A stretch of 64,000 bases of DNA. Source: Bacteroidales bacterium. GTDB lineage: Bacteria > Bacteroidota > Bacteroidia > Bacteroidales > UBA3663. Where the stretch lies: positions 21,601-85,600 of the forward strand of contig JAFZBE010000039.1 of the NCBI GenBank assembly GCA_017561935.1. The letters run 5' to 3'. Both the position numbers and the translations under genes were made by a program. The notes beneath the pieces are model-generated. The model was not told the origin of the DNA. It saw only the letters and a program-made list of their open reading frames with translations, and searched no databases. Positions 51,218-59,893 of the stretch are shown here, one piece after another. Positions within the stretch are counted from its first letter, which is position 1. Each line of letters opens with the position of its first letter.

Positions 51218-52438
51218 ATGCGCATTCTCTTCACCACAGCGTGGTATCCCAACCGCAAGGATGCGGGCGATGGCGTCTTCGTTCAGAAGCACGCCCGCGC
51301 TGTTGCGCGGCTCAACGATGTGGCAGTGCTGATGGTGCAGACCGATGTGGCTGTGCATGGGCTGAAGGTGGAGGTGTGTCCTGTCGAAAGTGAGCAGACT
51401 TCGCTGCACGAAGTGCTGGTCTATGTACCCAAGACGCTCTTCGAACTGCCTGTGATCACTGGTCTTGTGCGACTTTTCTGGCTCATGGCGGGTTACATCA
51501 AGGGGTATCGATACATCAAGAGGAACTATTGGCAGGGTAAGCGTCCCGAAGCGTGTCATGTCAACGTGTTGACACGCGCAGCTGGTTTGCCGTGGTTGTT
51601 GCTCAAACTGCATCAGATTCCTTATATCATCACCGAACATTGGTCGCGTTATGCAAGGGAGGGAGCTTATCCCGACAGCGGTATGCAGCTTCGGTTGGGA
51701 CGATTGTTTGTAAAGGATGCCGCCTACGTCTGCCCCGTCAGCCTCAACTTGGAACAAAGCATGAAGAAATGGGGTTTGGAGAATCGTCACTACACTCGCA
51801 TCAGCAATGTTGTCGATACCGACACATTTGTACTTCCTCCGATGGTTGTGAAGTCCGACAAGGTCACCTTTATCCATGTCTCGTGGATGCGCGATGATTC
51901 GAAGAATATCTCGGGCATTCTTCGTGCGGTGGCAAAGCTCAAAGCACAGCGCCAGGACTTCCATGTGGACTTTATCGGTGAGGGCAATGATAAGGAACGG
52001 CTCATCGATTATTCTATGGGGTTGGGTGTGGAGGAATATGTCTCTTTCCTTCCGGCAAGAACCGGCAAGGACTTGGCCGAAGCCCTTCAGCAACACGATG
52101 CTTTCCTGATGTTCAGCCATTTCGAGAACCAACCCGTTTCGGTGCTTGAGGCATTGGCGTGTGGACTGCCAGTTATAGCTACCACGGTGGGGAGCATCCC
52201 TGCCATGTTGGCCCAGAATCGCGGCATAACTGTTCCTCCTGGTGATGAAGCGCAATTGCAGCAGGTGATGACCACCTTCATCGAACAACGTAGCCGTATG
52301 TCCGATGTCCAACTTTCCGACCAGACGTTGCCACGGCTTCGTCATCAGTATGTAGCCGAGCATCACAGTCCTGATGTCATCTCGCAGCAATTCGATGTGC
52401 TCTATCATGCTGCGGTCCAAAACATGACAAAAAGGTGA
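51218..52438 (+). CDS. GT4-family glycosyltransferase
   Basis: 406 residues. GT-B fold: N-terminal FTTAWYPNRKDAGDGVFVQK, acceptor loop with ITEHWSRY, and the C-terminal donor motif AFLMFSHFENQPVSVLEALA (E-x7-E). It adds a sugar to the lipid-linked glycan at the cytosolic face of the membrane. The sugar is unknown. Confidence 0.92.
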   Translation: MRILFTTAWYPNRKDAGDGVFVQKHARAVARLNDVAVLMVQTDVAVHGLKVEVCPVESEQTSLHEVLVYVPKTLFELPVITGLVRLFWLMAGYIKGYRYIKRNYWQGKRPEACHVNVLTRAAGLPWLLLKLHQIPYIITEHWSRYAREGAYPDSGMQLRLGRLFVKDAAYVCPVSLNLEQSMKKWGLENRHYTRISNVVDTDTFVLPPMVVKSDKVTFIHVSWMRDDSKNISGILRAVAKLKAQRQDFHVDFIGEGNDKERLIDYSMGLGVEEYVSFLPARTGKDLAEALQQHDAFLMFSHFENQPVSVLEALACGLPVIATTVGSIPAMLAQNRGITVPPGDEAQLQQVMTTFIEQRSRMSDVQLSDQTLPRLRHQYVAEHHSPDVISQQFDVLYHAAVQNMTKR

Positions 52439-52450
52439 GCTTCTCGATAT

Positions 52451-53431
52451 TCAGAAGCCCACCTTTTTGCTGAACTGCGGATGCCTGATCCACCATTTGA
52501 CCAAGGTCTTGGTGCAAGTCAGAAATTTTACACCAAGGTATTTGTATTCATTGATCCACGGCAGAGGATAAAGTCCCAACTGTCTTAACTTTTCGATGCA
52601 CTGCATGGCATAATCCACATCGTGTTGTTTCCTTACCAGTACACGCAGAACATCCATACTCAAATAGGAGAGCTTATAGCGCATCACGTCGTGCAGGTCG
52701 TGTTCGTCGCGCCAACGGATCAGGTTGCTGATGATGGTCGTCGTGTCGTCCATGAGTTTGCGCTTACGTGCCTCGGTGTGCGTATTGATGCTGCTGCCCG
52801 AATGCTCGAAATATAGATAGGCATAGCCGTGCTTATAGACCACTGGGCCAGCGAGGGTGAATAGCTTGAAGATGAGCTCCTCGTCCTGATGATAGATGCC
52901 GGGCGTGAAACGTAGTTCGGGATGTTCGGTGAATAAGGTCCGTTTGAACAGATATCCATAGACCAGCCCCTCGATGTTGTGGCTTCTGACAAAATCTGCG
53001 CCTGTGGCAAATTCCTGGTCAAAGGGCCATTGTTCCATCTGATGACTCCATGGTCGGCGTGTTCCGTCCTCAAGCTGATACAAGACCTGTAGACCGATGA
53101 TGTCGTATTTCCCGCTTCGCATAATATCGATGGGCAAGATGTAGTCGTCCATCATCTTGTCATCGGCATCGACCATGTAGATGTAATCGCCCTTCGCAAT
53201 CTCGATGGCTCGGTTGCGGGCAACGCTCTGGCCTTGGTTCTCTTGGTGAACAATCTTCACGTCGCGATGTTGCTGTGCATATCCGTCGAGTAGGGCAGGG
53301 GTACGGTCCGTAGAGCCATCGTCCACTACGATGACCTCCATGTCGTCGATGCCTTGGGCAAGACAGGAGTCCAAACAGGCTACGATGTATTTCTCTACAT
53401 TGTAGGCCGGAATAATGAAGCTCAGCAGCAT
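52451..53431 (-). CDS. GT2-family glycosyltransferase
   Basis: 326 residues from ATG 53431, just behind a TATTTTTG promoter (53452-53459); longer frames start upstream of that promoter. GT-A fold: SFIIPAYNVEKYI, VIVVDDGSTDRTP and the D-x-D motif in YMVDADDKM. It is convergent to the GT4 gene and divergent from the CotH gene, so it forms its own unit in the cluster. Confidence 0.92.
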   Translation of the reverse strand: MLLSFIIPAYNVEKYIVACLDSCLAQGIDDMEVIVVDDGSTDRTPALLDGYAQQHRDVKIVHQENQGQSVARNRAIEIAKGDYIYMVDADDKMMDDYILPIDIMRSGKYDIIGLQVLYQLEDGTRRPWSHQMEQWPFDQEFATGADFVRSHNIEGLVYGYLFKRTLFTEHPELRFTPGIYHQDEELIFKLFTLAGPVVYKHGYAYLYFEHSGSSINTHTEARKRKLMDDTTTIISNLIRWRDEHDLHDVMRYKLSYLSMDVLRVLVRKQHDVDYAMQCIEKLRQLGLYPLPWINEYKYLGVKFLTCTKTLVKWWIRHPQFSKKVGF

Positions 53432-53451
53432 ATTTGAGACATTTAGCGGTG

Positions 53452-53459
53452 CAAAAATA
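53452..53459 (-). promoter_or_regulatory. Promoter -7 element for the GT2 gene
   Basis: TATTTTTG on the minus strand, 20 bp before ATG 53431. Confidence 0.6.
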
Positions 53460-53502
53460 CAAAAAAAAATGATTCGATGCACAAGGTTTGAACAAAAATA
53501 CT

Positions 53503-53510
53503 TATCTTTG
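53503..53510 (+). promoter_or_regulatory. Promoter -7 element for the CotH gene
   Basis: TATCTTTG on the plus strand, 24 bp before ATG 53535. Confidence 0.65.
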
Positions 53511-53534
53511 CAGCGAAAATTATCTTGTTCGTCA

Positions 53535-55022
53535 ATGAAAGCGCCTTTTTCGAAGCTGTTTCGTGTTTTGTTTCCCTTGTTATGGGCTGTGTGCCTGTCT
53601 CCTTTGGCGGTCATGGCCCAAGGGAAGGACCCCCATGCCGAGGAAGCTGTCGATACGACATGGATGGCAGAACTACCCGTCATCGAACTGACCTACAACG
53701 GGGCGCGCTTCAATAGCAATACTTTCATAGAGGGGCAGATGGTTTATCACAGCACCGATAGCACTCGCCGTTTCCGTTGCTCCGTACGTCGTCGAGGCGG
53801 TACGTCACTCCTTTTCGACAAGCCGAACTATGCGCTTAAATTCTATGACGAAGCGGGCAATTCGCTTGATGTCCGTTTCCTGGGCATGCGAAAGGATAAC
53901 AACTGGATTCTCGACGGCATGGCGCCCGACCATTCGAAGATGCGCAACCGCGTGTCGATGGACCTGTGGCTCGACTTTTCGCGTCCGCCCTATCACCAGG
54001 CAGAGAAGCCCAATGCCGTCAACGGTTATCGGGGAAAGTATGTCGAGGTTTATGCCAATGGACAGTATATGGGTCTCTTTTGTCTGATGGAACGTGTCGA
54101 TCGAAAGCAACTCAAGGTGCAGAAATTCGTCACCGATGAGGATGGAACTTCCCATCATCGTGGTCTCGTCTATAAGGTCATCAATGGCAAGGAGACACGC
54201 ACGCCTTACTTTTATTGGAATCAGAACCAACCGAACGATGCGAGTTCCTATTACGATGGCATACAGTGCGAATATCCCGATGTGAAGGATGGCGAACCCT
54301 GGTCGTGGGATCCGTTGCGCAAGAACATCTATTACCTTGCAGGATATAAGGGAACGACGTTCTACAACTATATAGGCAGATATTTCGATTTGCCTGTGTT
54401 CTGCGACTTTATGCTGTTCCTCGACCTGCTTTACGCTTTCGATAACGTCGGCAAGAATTACTATTGCTGGTTCTACGACCAGAGTTCCAGCGACCAACGT
54501 CTGGGCATCACACCTTGGGATCTCGATGTCTCGTGGGGGCGTGACGAAACGGGTGTGCGTGTCTCGGCCTCCACGGAATTGTCCAACAAGACCAATTTCC
54601 ACAAACGTATGTCGGAACATTACAAGGGCTATGCCGATTCCTTGTCTGCTCGATATGCCGAGTTGCGCGATAGTCTCTGGACCGAGCAGTCGCTTCTCGG
54701 CTATTTCGATCGTTACTTCGACATGTTTGTTCGAACGGGTGCCTTCGAACGCGAGCAGAACCGATGGATAGACTCCAACTGCAAGGTTCGCGATCTTGCC
54801 CTCGAGCAGGAGTATATCTACGGTTGGATTCACGATCGCCTTGCCTATCTCGATTCTGTCTATGGATATGTCGCTCCCGAAGCCATCCGAAACATCTCAA
54901 TGGATAAATCGTTACAGTCATCTCCCTGTTATGACCTTTGGGGAAGGCTTATTCGTCCTTCCTCCTCCCGCTCCCGCGGAATATATATCCAAGGAAATCG
55001 GATTGTAAGCTCTCGGCAATGA
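53535..55022 (+). CDS. CotH kinase family protein, secreted
   Basis: 495 residues from ATG 53535 with a signal peptide (LFPLLWAVCLSPLAVMAQ). The CotH core is shown by FRCSVRRRGGTSLLFDKPNY, KDNNWILDGMAPDHSKMRNR and GITPWDLDVSWG (catalytic Asp pair). CotH kinases phosphorylate proteins or glycans. The last ~40 residues (CYDLWGRLIRPSSSRSRGIY, then IQ...) resemble a type IX secretion sorting tail, so it may end up on the cell surface. Unusual to find inside a polysaccharide cluster. Confidence 0.88.
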   Translation: MKAPFSKLFRVLFPLLWAVCLSPLAVMAQGKDPHAEEAVDTTWMAELPVIELTYNGARFNSNTFIEGQMVYHSTDSTRRFRCSVRRRGGTSLLFDKPNYALKFYDEAGNSLDVRFLGMRKDNNWILDGMAPDHSKMRNRVSMDLWLDFSRPPYHQAEKPNAVNGYRGKYVEVYANGQYMGLFCLMERVDRKQLKVQKFVTDEDGTSHHRGLVYKVINGKETRTPYFYWNQNQPNDASSYYDGIQCEYPDVKDGEPWSWDPLRKNIYYLAGYKGTTFYNYIGRYFDLPVFCDFMLFLDLLYAFDNVGKNYYCWFYDQSSSDQRLGITPWDLDVSWGRDETGVRVSASTELSNKTNFHKRMSEHYKGYADSLSARYAELRDSLWTEQSLLGYFDRYFDMFVRTGAFEREQNRWIDSNCKVRDLALEQEYIYGWIHDRLAYLDSVYGYVAPEAIRNISMDKSLQSSPCYDLWGRLIRPSSSRSRGIYIQGNRIVSSRQ

Positions 55023-55027
55023 GCCAC

Positions 55028-55090
55028 CCCTCAAACCCCTTAAACCCCTTAAACCCCTCGAACCCTTAAACCCTTCGAACCCCTCGACTC
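55028..55090. repeat. 9-bp repeat, intergenic copy before glycosyltransferase
   Basis: Seven units of the CTCAAACCC/TTAAACCCC/TCGAACCCT type between the CotH gene and the next glycosyltransferase, which starts 19 bp after it. Confidence 0.85.
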
Positions 55091-55108
55091 CCCAACCCCT
55101 TCCCCCTC

Positions 55109-56260
55109 ATGCGAATCCTTCTCTTCGGCGAATACAGCAACGTACATCATACACTCTGCGAGGCCTTGCGTCGCGCAGGGCATGAGGTGTTGCTCGTCAG
55201 CGATGGCGATGGGTGGAAAAACTATCCGCGCGACGTGGACTTGCGCCGTACGAAGGAGGGGCCTTTGGGTTCCTTGATGTATCTGTCGAAGTTGGCCACT
55301 CTCTTGCCCAAACTGAGGGGATATGATGTCGTGCAGATTGTCAACCCCATTTTCCTCGACGTCAAGGCGAGGTGGAACCGATGGATGTTCGACTATCTCA
55401 GGAAACACAATGGCATAGTTTCGGTCGGATGTTTTGGCGATGACTACTATGTCATCAGCCGCATGCAGGATGACGAATATCTTTCCTATACGGATTTTTA
55501 TGCCGCTGGCCGAAAGATCGACCACGAAGTGAATCGTCGTCGCATTGAGGCATGGACAAAGGGACCGAAGGCCGAACTGACACAGTATGTGATGCGTCAG
55601 GCTGACTGCATGGTGCCCTGTCTCTACGAATATTGGAAGGTATATGATACGCCGGAATTTCACTCCCGCTTGTGTTACATCCCTTTGCCCATCGATATGA
55701 GGCAATGTTGCCCCTCAAACTCCTCAAACCCCTCAAACTCCTCAAACCCCTCGAACCCCGTCCGCATCCTCTTCGCTGTCCAGAAACAGCGCGGACTTAT
55801 GAAGGGAACCGACCAGCTGGAACCCTTGTTCGACCGTTTGGCCAAGGAGTATTCCGATAAAGTTACGCTGTGTAAGGTCGAGTCGGTGCCTTTCGAACAG
55901 TACCAGCAGCTCGTTGCCGAGGCCGATGTCGTGGTCGATCAGCTCTACAGTTTCACACCCGCCATGGCGGCTTTGCAGAGCATGAGCCAGGGGAAGGTGG
56001 TGATCAGTGGTTATGAGCCGAAATATCGGCAGTTCATCGATGGTCCCGCAATTTCGGGCATCATCAACCTGCGGCCTTTCGACGATGCGCATAACTACGA
56101 GATTCTGCGATCGACGCTCACCGACAGGAAAAAGATAGCCCAACTGCAGGAGGGCAGCCGGGCTTTTGTCCGTAGGTATCATGATGCCGACGAGGTGGCG
56201 CGTCAGTTTGTGGAGTTCTGGTCCTTGGCTTCTTCGTCCAAACGGTCTTCCCACAGATAG
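55109..56260 (+). CDS. GT-B-fold glycosyltransferase with Ser-Asn-Pro linker
   Basis: 383 residues. N-terminal Rossmann-like half (MRILLFGEYSNVHHTLCEAL...DVVQIVNPIFLDV) and C-terminal half (VRILFAVQKQRGLMKGTDQL; AEADVVVDQLYSFTPAMAAL) suit a GT4-like enzyme. Between the halves, five in-frame copies of the 9-bp repeat (55715-55759) code for a Ser/Asn/Pro linker. The 3' end overlaps the convergent alanine symporter gene by 58 bp. Confidence 0.82.
   Translation: MRILLFGEYSNVHHTLCEALRRAGHEVLLVSDGDGWKNYPRDVDLRRTKEGPLGSLMYLSKLATLLPKLRGYDVVQIVNPIFLDVKARWNRWMFDYLRKHNGIVSVGCFGDDYYVISRMQDDEYLSYTDFYAAGRKIDHEVNRRRIEAWTKGPKAELTQYVMRQADCMVPCLYEYWKVYDTPEFHSRLCYIPLPIDMRQCCPSNSSNPSNSSNPSNPVRILFAVQKQRGLMKGTDQLEPLFDRLAKEYSDKVTLCKVESVPFEQYQQLVAEADVVVDQLYSFTPAMAALQSMSQGKVVISGYEPKYRQFIDGPAISGIINLRPFDDAHNYEILRSTLTDRKKIAQLQEGSRAFVRRYHDADEVARQFVEFWSLASSSKRSSHR
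55715..55759 (+). repeat. 9-bp repeat, five in-frame copies in the glycosyltransferase
   Basis: TCAAACTCC, TCAAACCCC, TCAAACTCC, TCAAACCCC, TCGAACCCC: exactly 45 bp, so the reading frame is kept. Located at the hinge of the two GT-B halves. Confidence 0.92.
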
Positions 56261-57591
56261 TACCGCGTTTCCTTGACAAGCACGCCGCTCAGCACGAGGA
56301 GACAGATGAGGTTGGGGATGGCCATCAGGGCGTTGGCAGCATCACCGAAGTTCCATACCGCCTCGAGCGCGTTTGTGGCGCCGAAATACGTGCCGATGGT
56401 GATGAGCACACGGAAGATGTACCGCCCCACCTTGCCGTATTTTCCACAAAGGTACTCCAATGCTTTTTCGCCATAATAGCTCCACCCCAGGATGGTGCTG
56501 AAGGCAAATGTGAAGATGGCAATGCTCAGCAGGATGCCGCCTACATTATAGCCTGCGATGGCAATGGGGATTTGTTCGAAAGCCTGACGGGTGAGTGTTG
56601 CCGATGCCGACGAATCGACACCATTGTCGGCCAAGATGGTGGTGACAAGCACAAGACCGGTGAGCGCGCAGATGATGACGGTGTCCCAGAAGACCGATGT
56701 ACTCGACACGAGGGCCTGACGCACAGGATTCTTAGTCTTCGCGGCAGCTGCCACGATGGGCGCAGAACCCAGACCTGCCTCATTGCTGAAGAGACCACGG
56801 GCAATACCGTAACGCATCGATAGCATGATGGTCGAACCGACAAATCCGCCCGTAGCAGCTTGTGTTGAGAAGGCACTCTTGACGATTACCGAGAGGGCTT
56901 CGCCGATATACTGACCATTATGGAACAGCAGGACAATGCAGCCTACAACATAGAAGAAAGCCATAAACGGAACAAGGAGTTCGCAAACCCTGGCTATACC
57001 CTTCACGCCGAAGATGACCACTGAACCGATGAGGATGGCAAGGATGAGTCCAATCCACGTCGTGTTCCATCCGAAACTTTCGGCAGCCATCGTTGAGATG
57101 GCATTGCTCTGGATGGTGCATCCGATGCCGAAGGTGGCAAGGAAGGCGAAGATGGCGAACAATAAGGCCAGCCATTTGCAGCCCATGCCGCATTCGATGG
57201 CATACATCGGTCCACCCAGCATCGTTCCGTCCTTCGTCGTGATACGGTACTTGATCGACAGCAGGCCTTCGGCATATTTGGTGGCGATGCCGAACACGCC
57301 CGTGACCCAGCACCAGAAGATGGCACCAGGTCCGCCCATCGTGACGGCAGTGGCCACACCGATGATGTTGCCCGTGCCGATGGTGGCGGCTAAGCCCGTG
57401 GCCAGGGCAGCAAATTGCGAAACGTCGCCTTTTGAGTCTGTATCACGTTGGAACGACAACTTGACGGCTTTGCCAATGTAACGCTGGGGAAACTTCAGCC
57501 GTAGGGTAAGGAAGAGGTGTGTGCCGACCAGCAGCACGATCATCGGCCAACCCCATAGATAACTGTTGATGATAGTAAGAATTTCGTTCAT
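56203..57591 (-). CDS. Alanine/glycine:cation symporter (AgcS)
   Basis: 462 residues from ATG 57591. About ten membrane helices and the family blocks ALATGLAATIGTGNIIGVAT, GGPGAIFWCWVTG and RGLFSNEAGLGSAPI identify the AgcS (SSS-like) transporters that bring in alanine or glycine with Na+ or H+. A TATCTTTG promoter lies at 57638-57645 (minus). Its end runs 58 bp into the opposing glycosyltransferase. Confidence 0.95.
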   Translation of the reverse strand: MNEILTIINSYLWGWPMIVLLVGTHLFLTLRLKFPQRYIGKAVKLSFQRDTDSKGDVSQFAALATGLAATIGTGNIIGVATAVTMGGPGAIFWCWVTGVFGIATKYAEGLLSIKYRITTKDGTMLGGPMYAIECGMGCKWLALLFAIFAFLATFGIGCTIQSNAISTMAAESFGWNTTWIGLILAILIGSVVIFGVKGIARVCELLVPFMAFFYVVGCIVLLFHNGQYIGEALSVIVKSAFSTQAATGGFVGSTIMLSMRYGIARGLFSNEAGLGSAPIVAAAAKTKNPVRQALVSSTSVFWDTVIICALTGLVLVTTILADNGVDSSASATLTRQAFEQIPIAIAGYNVGGILLSIAIFTFAFSTILGWSYYGEKALEYLCGKYGKVGRYIFRVLITIGTYFGATNALEAVWNFGDAANALMAIPNLICLLVLSGVLVKETRYYLWEDRLDEEAKDQNSTN

Positions 57592-57637
57592 CAATCTAAG
57601 AAATTAATAATTCGATAGAAAAAAATCAAAAACGCCG

Positions 57638-57645
57638 CAAAGATA
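57638..57645 (-). promoter_or_regulatory. Promoter -7 element for the alanine symporter
   Basis: TATCTTTG on the minus strand, 47 bp before ATG 57591. Confidence 0.65.
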
Positions 57646-57694
57646 GATAAAGTTTGTCAATTTTACAACAATTTGACCGAAAAAATAGCAAAAG

Positions 57695-58657
57695 ATGACA
57701 CTTTTCGTCCTTTTAGGTCCTACTGCGGTTGGAAAAACTGCACTCAGCTTGCAATTGGCTGAGCAATTGGGTGTATCTATACTTAATTGTGACTCGCGTC
57801 AGATCTATCGCGAGTTACCTATCTGTACTGCAGCACCAACAACCGAAGAGCAGGCTAGGGTGCGTCATTACTTCGTGGGCACACACGGCTTGGATGATTC
57901 CTACAGCGCGGCACAGTATGAGACCGATGTTATGCAACTTCTCGCATCGTCTCCTGCCGACTATCTTCTTTCAGGTGGTTCCATGATGTATATCGATGCG
58001 GTGACGAAGGGTATCGACGATATGCCGCAGGCCGATTCTGGGATACGCGAGCAGCTTCGCCAGCAGTACGAGGCAGAAGGTCTTCAACCACTTCTTTCGC
58101 AACTGAAGGAGCTTGACCCTGCTTATTTCGATGCCGTGGACCGACAGAACCCTCAACGTGTCATTCATGGCCTGGAGATGTGTCTGACCACAGGTTGTCC
58201 TTTCAGTACATTCCGCACGGGTCGTAGCAAGGAACGTCCATTCCGGGTAGTGAAGATTGGCTTGCGACGCGATAGGGAAGAACTGTATCATCGCATCGAT
58301 TTGCGTGTCGAACAGATGTTCGAGCAAGGTCTGGTCGAAGAGACGTACCGCGTTTATGAGCACTATCGGTTGTCTGTCGATACCCAGTTCGCCTCAGTCG
58401 TTCGTAATCCGGGACCTACTCAGAAGCAACCCATTCCCAATCTCCTGCCTTCGGCGTTGAATACGGTCGGACTGAAGGAAATGTTGCTCCATTTCACAGG
58501 AGTCTATTCTCTCGAACGCGCCAAAGAACGAATTTGCCATAACTCGCGGGTCTATAGCAAGAAGCAGATGACCTGGTTTCAGCGCGATTCTTCCATCAGT
58601 TGGTTCCATCCAGATGATGCTGACAAAATTCTACAGTTTGTCTCAAAATTTACCTAA
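57695..58657 (+). CDS. miaA: tRNA dimethylallyltransferase MiaA
   Basis: 320 residues. P-loop GPTAVGKTALS, the tRNA-recognition DSRQIYREL, GGSMMYIDAVTKGIDDMP and the C-terminal RVYSKKQMTWFQRD show MiaA, which isopentenylates A37 of tRNAs reading UNN codons. It is probably transcribed alone; no standard promoter is clear before it. Confidence 0.96.
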   Translation: MTLFVLLGPTAVGKTALSLQLAEQLGVSILNCDSRQIYRELPICTAAPTTEEQARVRHYFVGTHGLDDSYSAAQYETDVMQLLASSPADYLLSGGSMMYIDAVTKGIDDMPQADSGIREQLRQQYEAEGLQPLLSQLKELDPAYFDAVDRQNPQRVIHGLEMCLTTGCPFSTFRTGRSKERPFRVVKIGLRRDREELYHRIDLRVEQMFEQGLVEETYRVYEHYRLSVDTQFASVVRNPGPTQKQPIPNLLPSALNTVGLKEMLLHFTGVYSLERAKERICHNSRVYSKKQMTWFQRDSSISWFHPDDADKILQFVSKFT

Positions 58658-58781
58658 TTTTTCACTATAAACGCCTCCAAAAGCATGTTCTACAACATAT
58701 TTGTGTGAAAAAATGCATTCGTGCAACCGATTGCGCAGCAAAAAAGTTTAACGAAAATTTGGAATAAGTCGAAAAAAGCTT

Positions 58782-58948
58782 TATCTTTGCAGCACCTTAA
58801 ATAAACAACCATAACACAATACCTTAAATAACGCAACAAAAGTAGTTTCTTTGGGACCTTAAATCTAATACCAGAAAAACAGGATAAATGATATTAAAAG
58901 TAAATCATAGTCACCTGTCAGATTCATGACAGGTGACTGATTTTTTAT
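58782..58948 (+). ncRNA. Candidate small RNA: promoter, ~110-nt body, terminator
   Basis: TATCTTTG (58782-58789) is followed by ~115 bp and a perfect 12-bp terminator hairpin (58909-58920 with 58927-58938) and GATTTTTTAT. The body contains three copies of ACCTTAAAT (58794, 58821, 58856). The only frame is a 13-codon one at 58890 that ends inside the hairpin. It lies between miaA and a GT2 gene and has no protein-coding look. Could be an sRNA or an orphan leader. Confidence 0.5.
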
Positions 58949-58961
58949 AAACCATCCGCTC

Positions 58962-59016
58962 TCCAATTGTTAATTATTTATTGTTAATTGTTAATTTTAA
59001 ATTATTCATTGTTATT
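58962..59016. repeat. AT-rich repeat (TTGTTAATT type)
   Basis: Units TTGTTAATTATTTATTG, TTAATTGTTAATT and ATTATTCATTGTT; the same strings occur in opposite orientation before dnaN (24443-24500). It lies just before the promoter of the next gene. Confidence 0.6.
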
Positions 59017-59031
59017 ATCAAGGATAATTAG

Positions 59032-59039
59032 TATCTTTG
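59032..59039 (+). promoter_or_regulatory. Promoter -7 element for the GT2 gene at 59063
   Basis: TATCTTTG within the block GTATCTTTGCACCCGCAAA, found in reverse at 26296-26314. Confidence 0.65.
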
Positions 59040-59062
59040 CACCCGCAAATCCAAAACAAACG

Positions 59063-59818
59063 ATGAAAATTTCTATCGTGACATCCTCTTACAATAGTGC
59101 TGGCACATTGCGCAGCACCATTGAGAGTGTCCTGGCTCAAGACTACGACGATTACGAGCTGATCATCCAGGATGGAGGCAGTACCGATGGCACATTGGAA
59201 CTCATCGAGGAATTCTCCCCTCGACTGGGCGATCGCTTGAAATTGGAGAGTTGTACCGATGGAGGTATTTACGATGGTTTCAATCGTGGATGTCGTCGTG
59301 CTACGGGCGATGTCGTTGGCATTCTCAATAGCGACGATTTCTTCACCCGCAACGATATTCTCTCCACCATAGCCCGCACCTTCAACCAGCATCCCGATGT
59401 GGATGCCGTCTATGCCGATGTTCATTATGTATCGCCGAAGGACCCGAAGAGGATTGTGCGTTACTATAGCAGCAAGAAGTTTACGCCTGAGCGAATGCGG
59501 ATGGGTTTCATCCCCGCTCATCCCACGTTCTATCTGCGACGCGAATGCTTGGAGAAATATGGTTATTACGATCTCGATTATAAGGTGGCTGCCGACTTCG
59601 AGTTCTTGCTTCGGCTCATCTATTTGAATCGCATCAAGCTTCTTTATGTCGAGGAGGATTGGGTGACTATGCGCATTGGTGGTGCAACGACCAAAGGATT
59701 GCAGAGCCATTATCGAATCATGAAAGACCACATCCGTGCCTTCCGCAAACATGGCATTCCATTCAATCCTTTCCTTTATTTCTGGCGCTATGTCGAGAAA
59801 CTAAGGGAGTTCAGGTAA
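59063..59818 (+). CDS. GT2-family glycosyltransferase
   Basis: 251 residues from ATG 59063, behind the promoter. GT-A fold: ISIVTSSYNSAGTLRSTIES, LIIQDGGSTDGTLELI and LNSDD (D-x-D). Short family members of this kind are often polysaccharide cluster enzymes; here it is a single gene apart from the main cluster. Confidence 0.92.
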   Translation: MKISIVTSSYNSAGTLRSTIESVLAQDYDDYELIIQDGGSTDGTLELIEEFSPRLGDRLKLESCTDGGIYDGFNRGCRRATGDVVGILNSDDFFTRNDILSTIARTFNQHPDVDAVYADVHYVSPKDPKRIVRYYSSKKFTPERMRMGFIPAHPTFYLRRECLEKYGYYDLDYKVAADFEFLLRLIYLNRIKLLYVEEDWVTMRIGGATTKGLQSHYRIMKDHIRAFRKHGIPFNPFLYFWRYVEKLREFR

Positions 59819-59893
59819 TGGTAATTGTTTTGCCTAACTAGGATTATTTTAGCTGAAAGATATTTTGTTGTTCACTATAATCTATATAAACTA

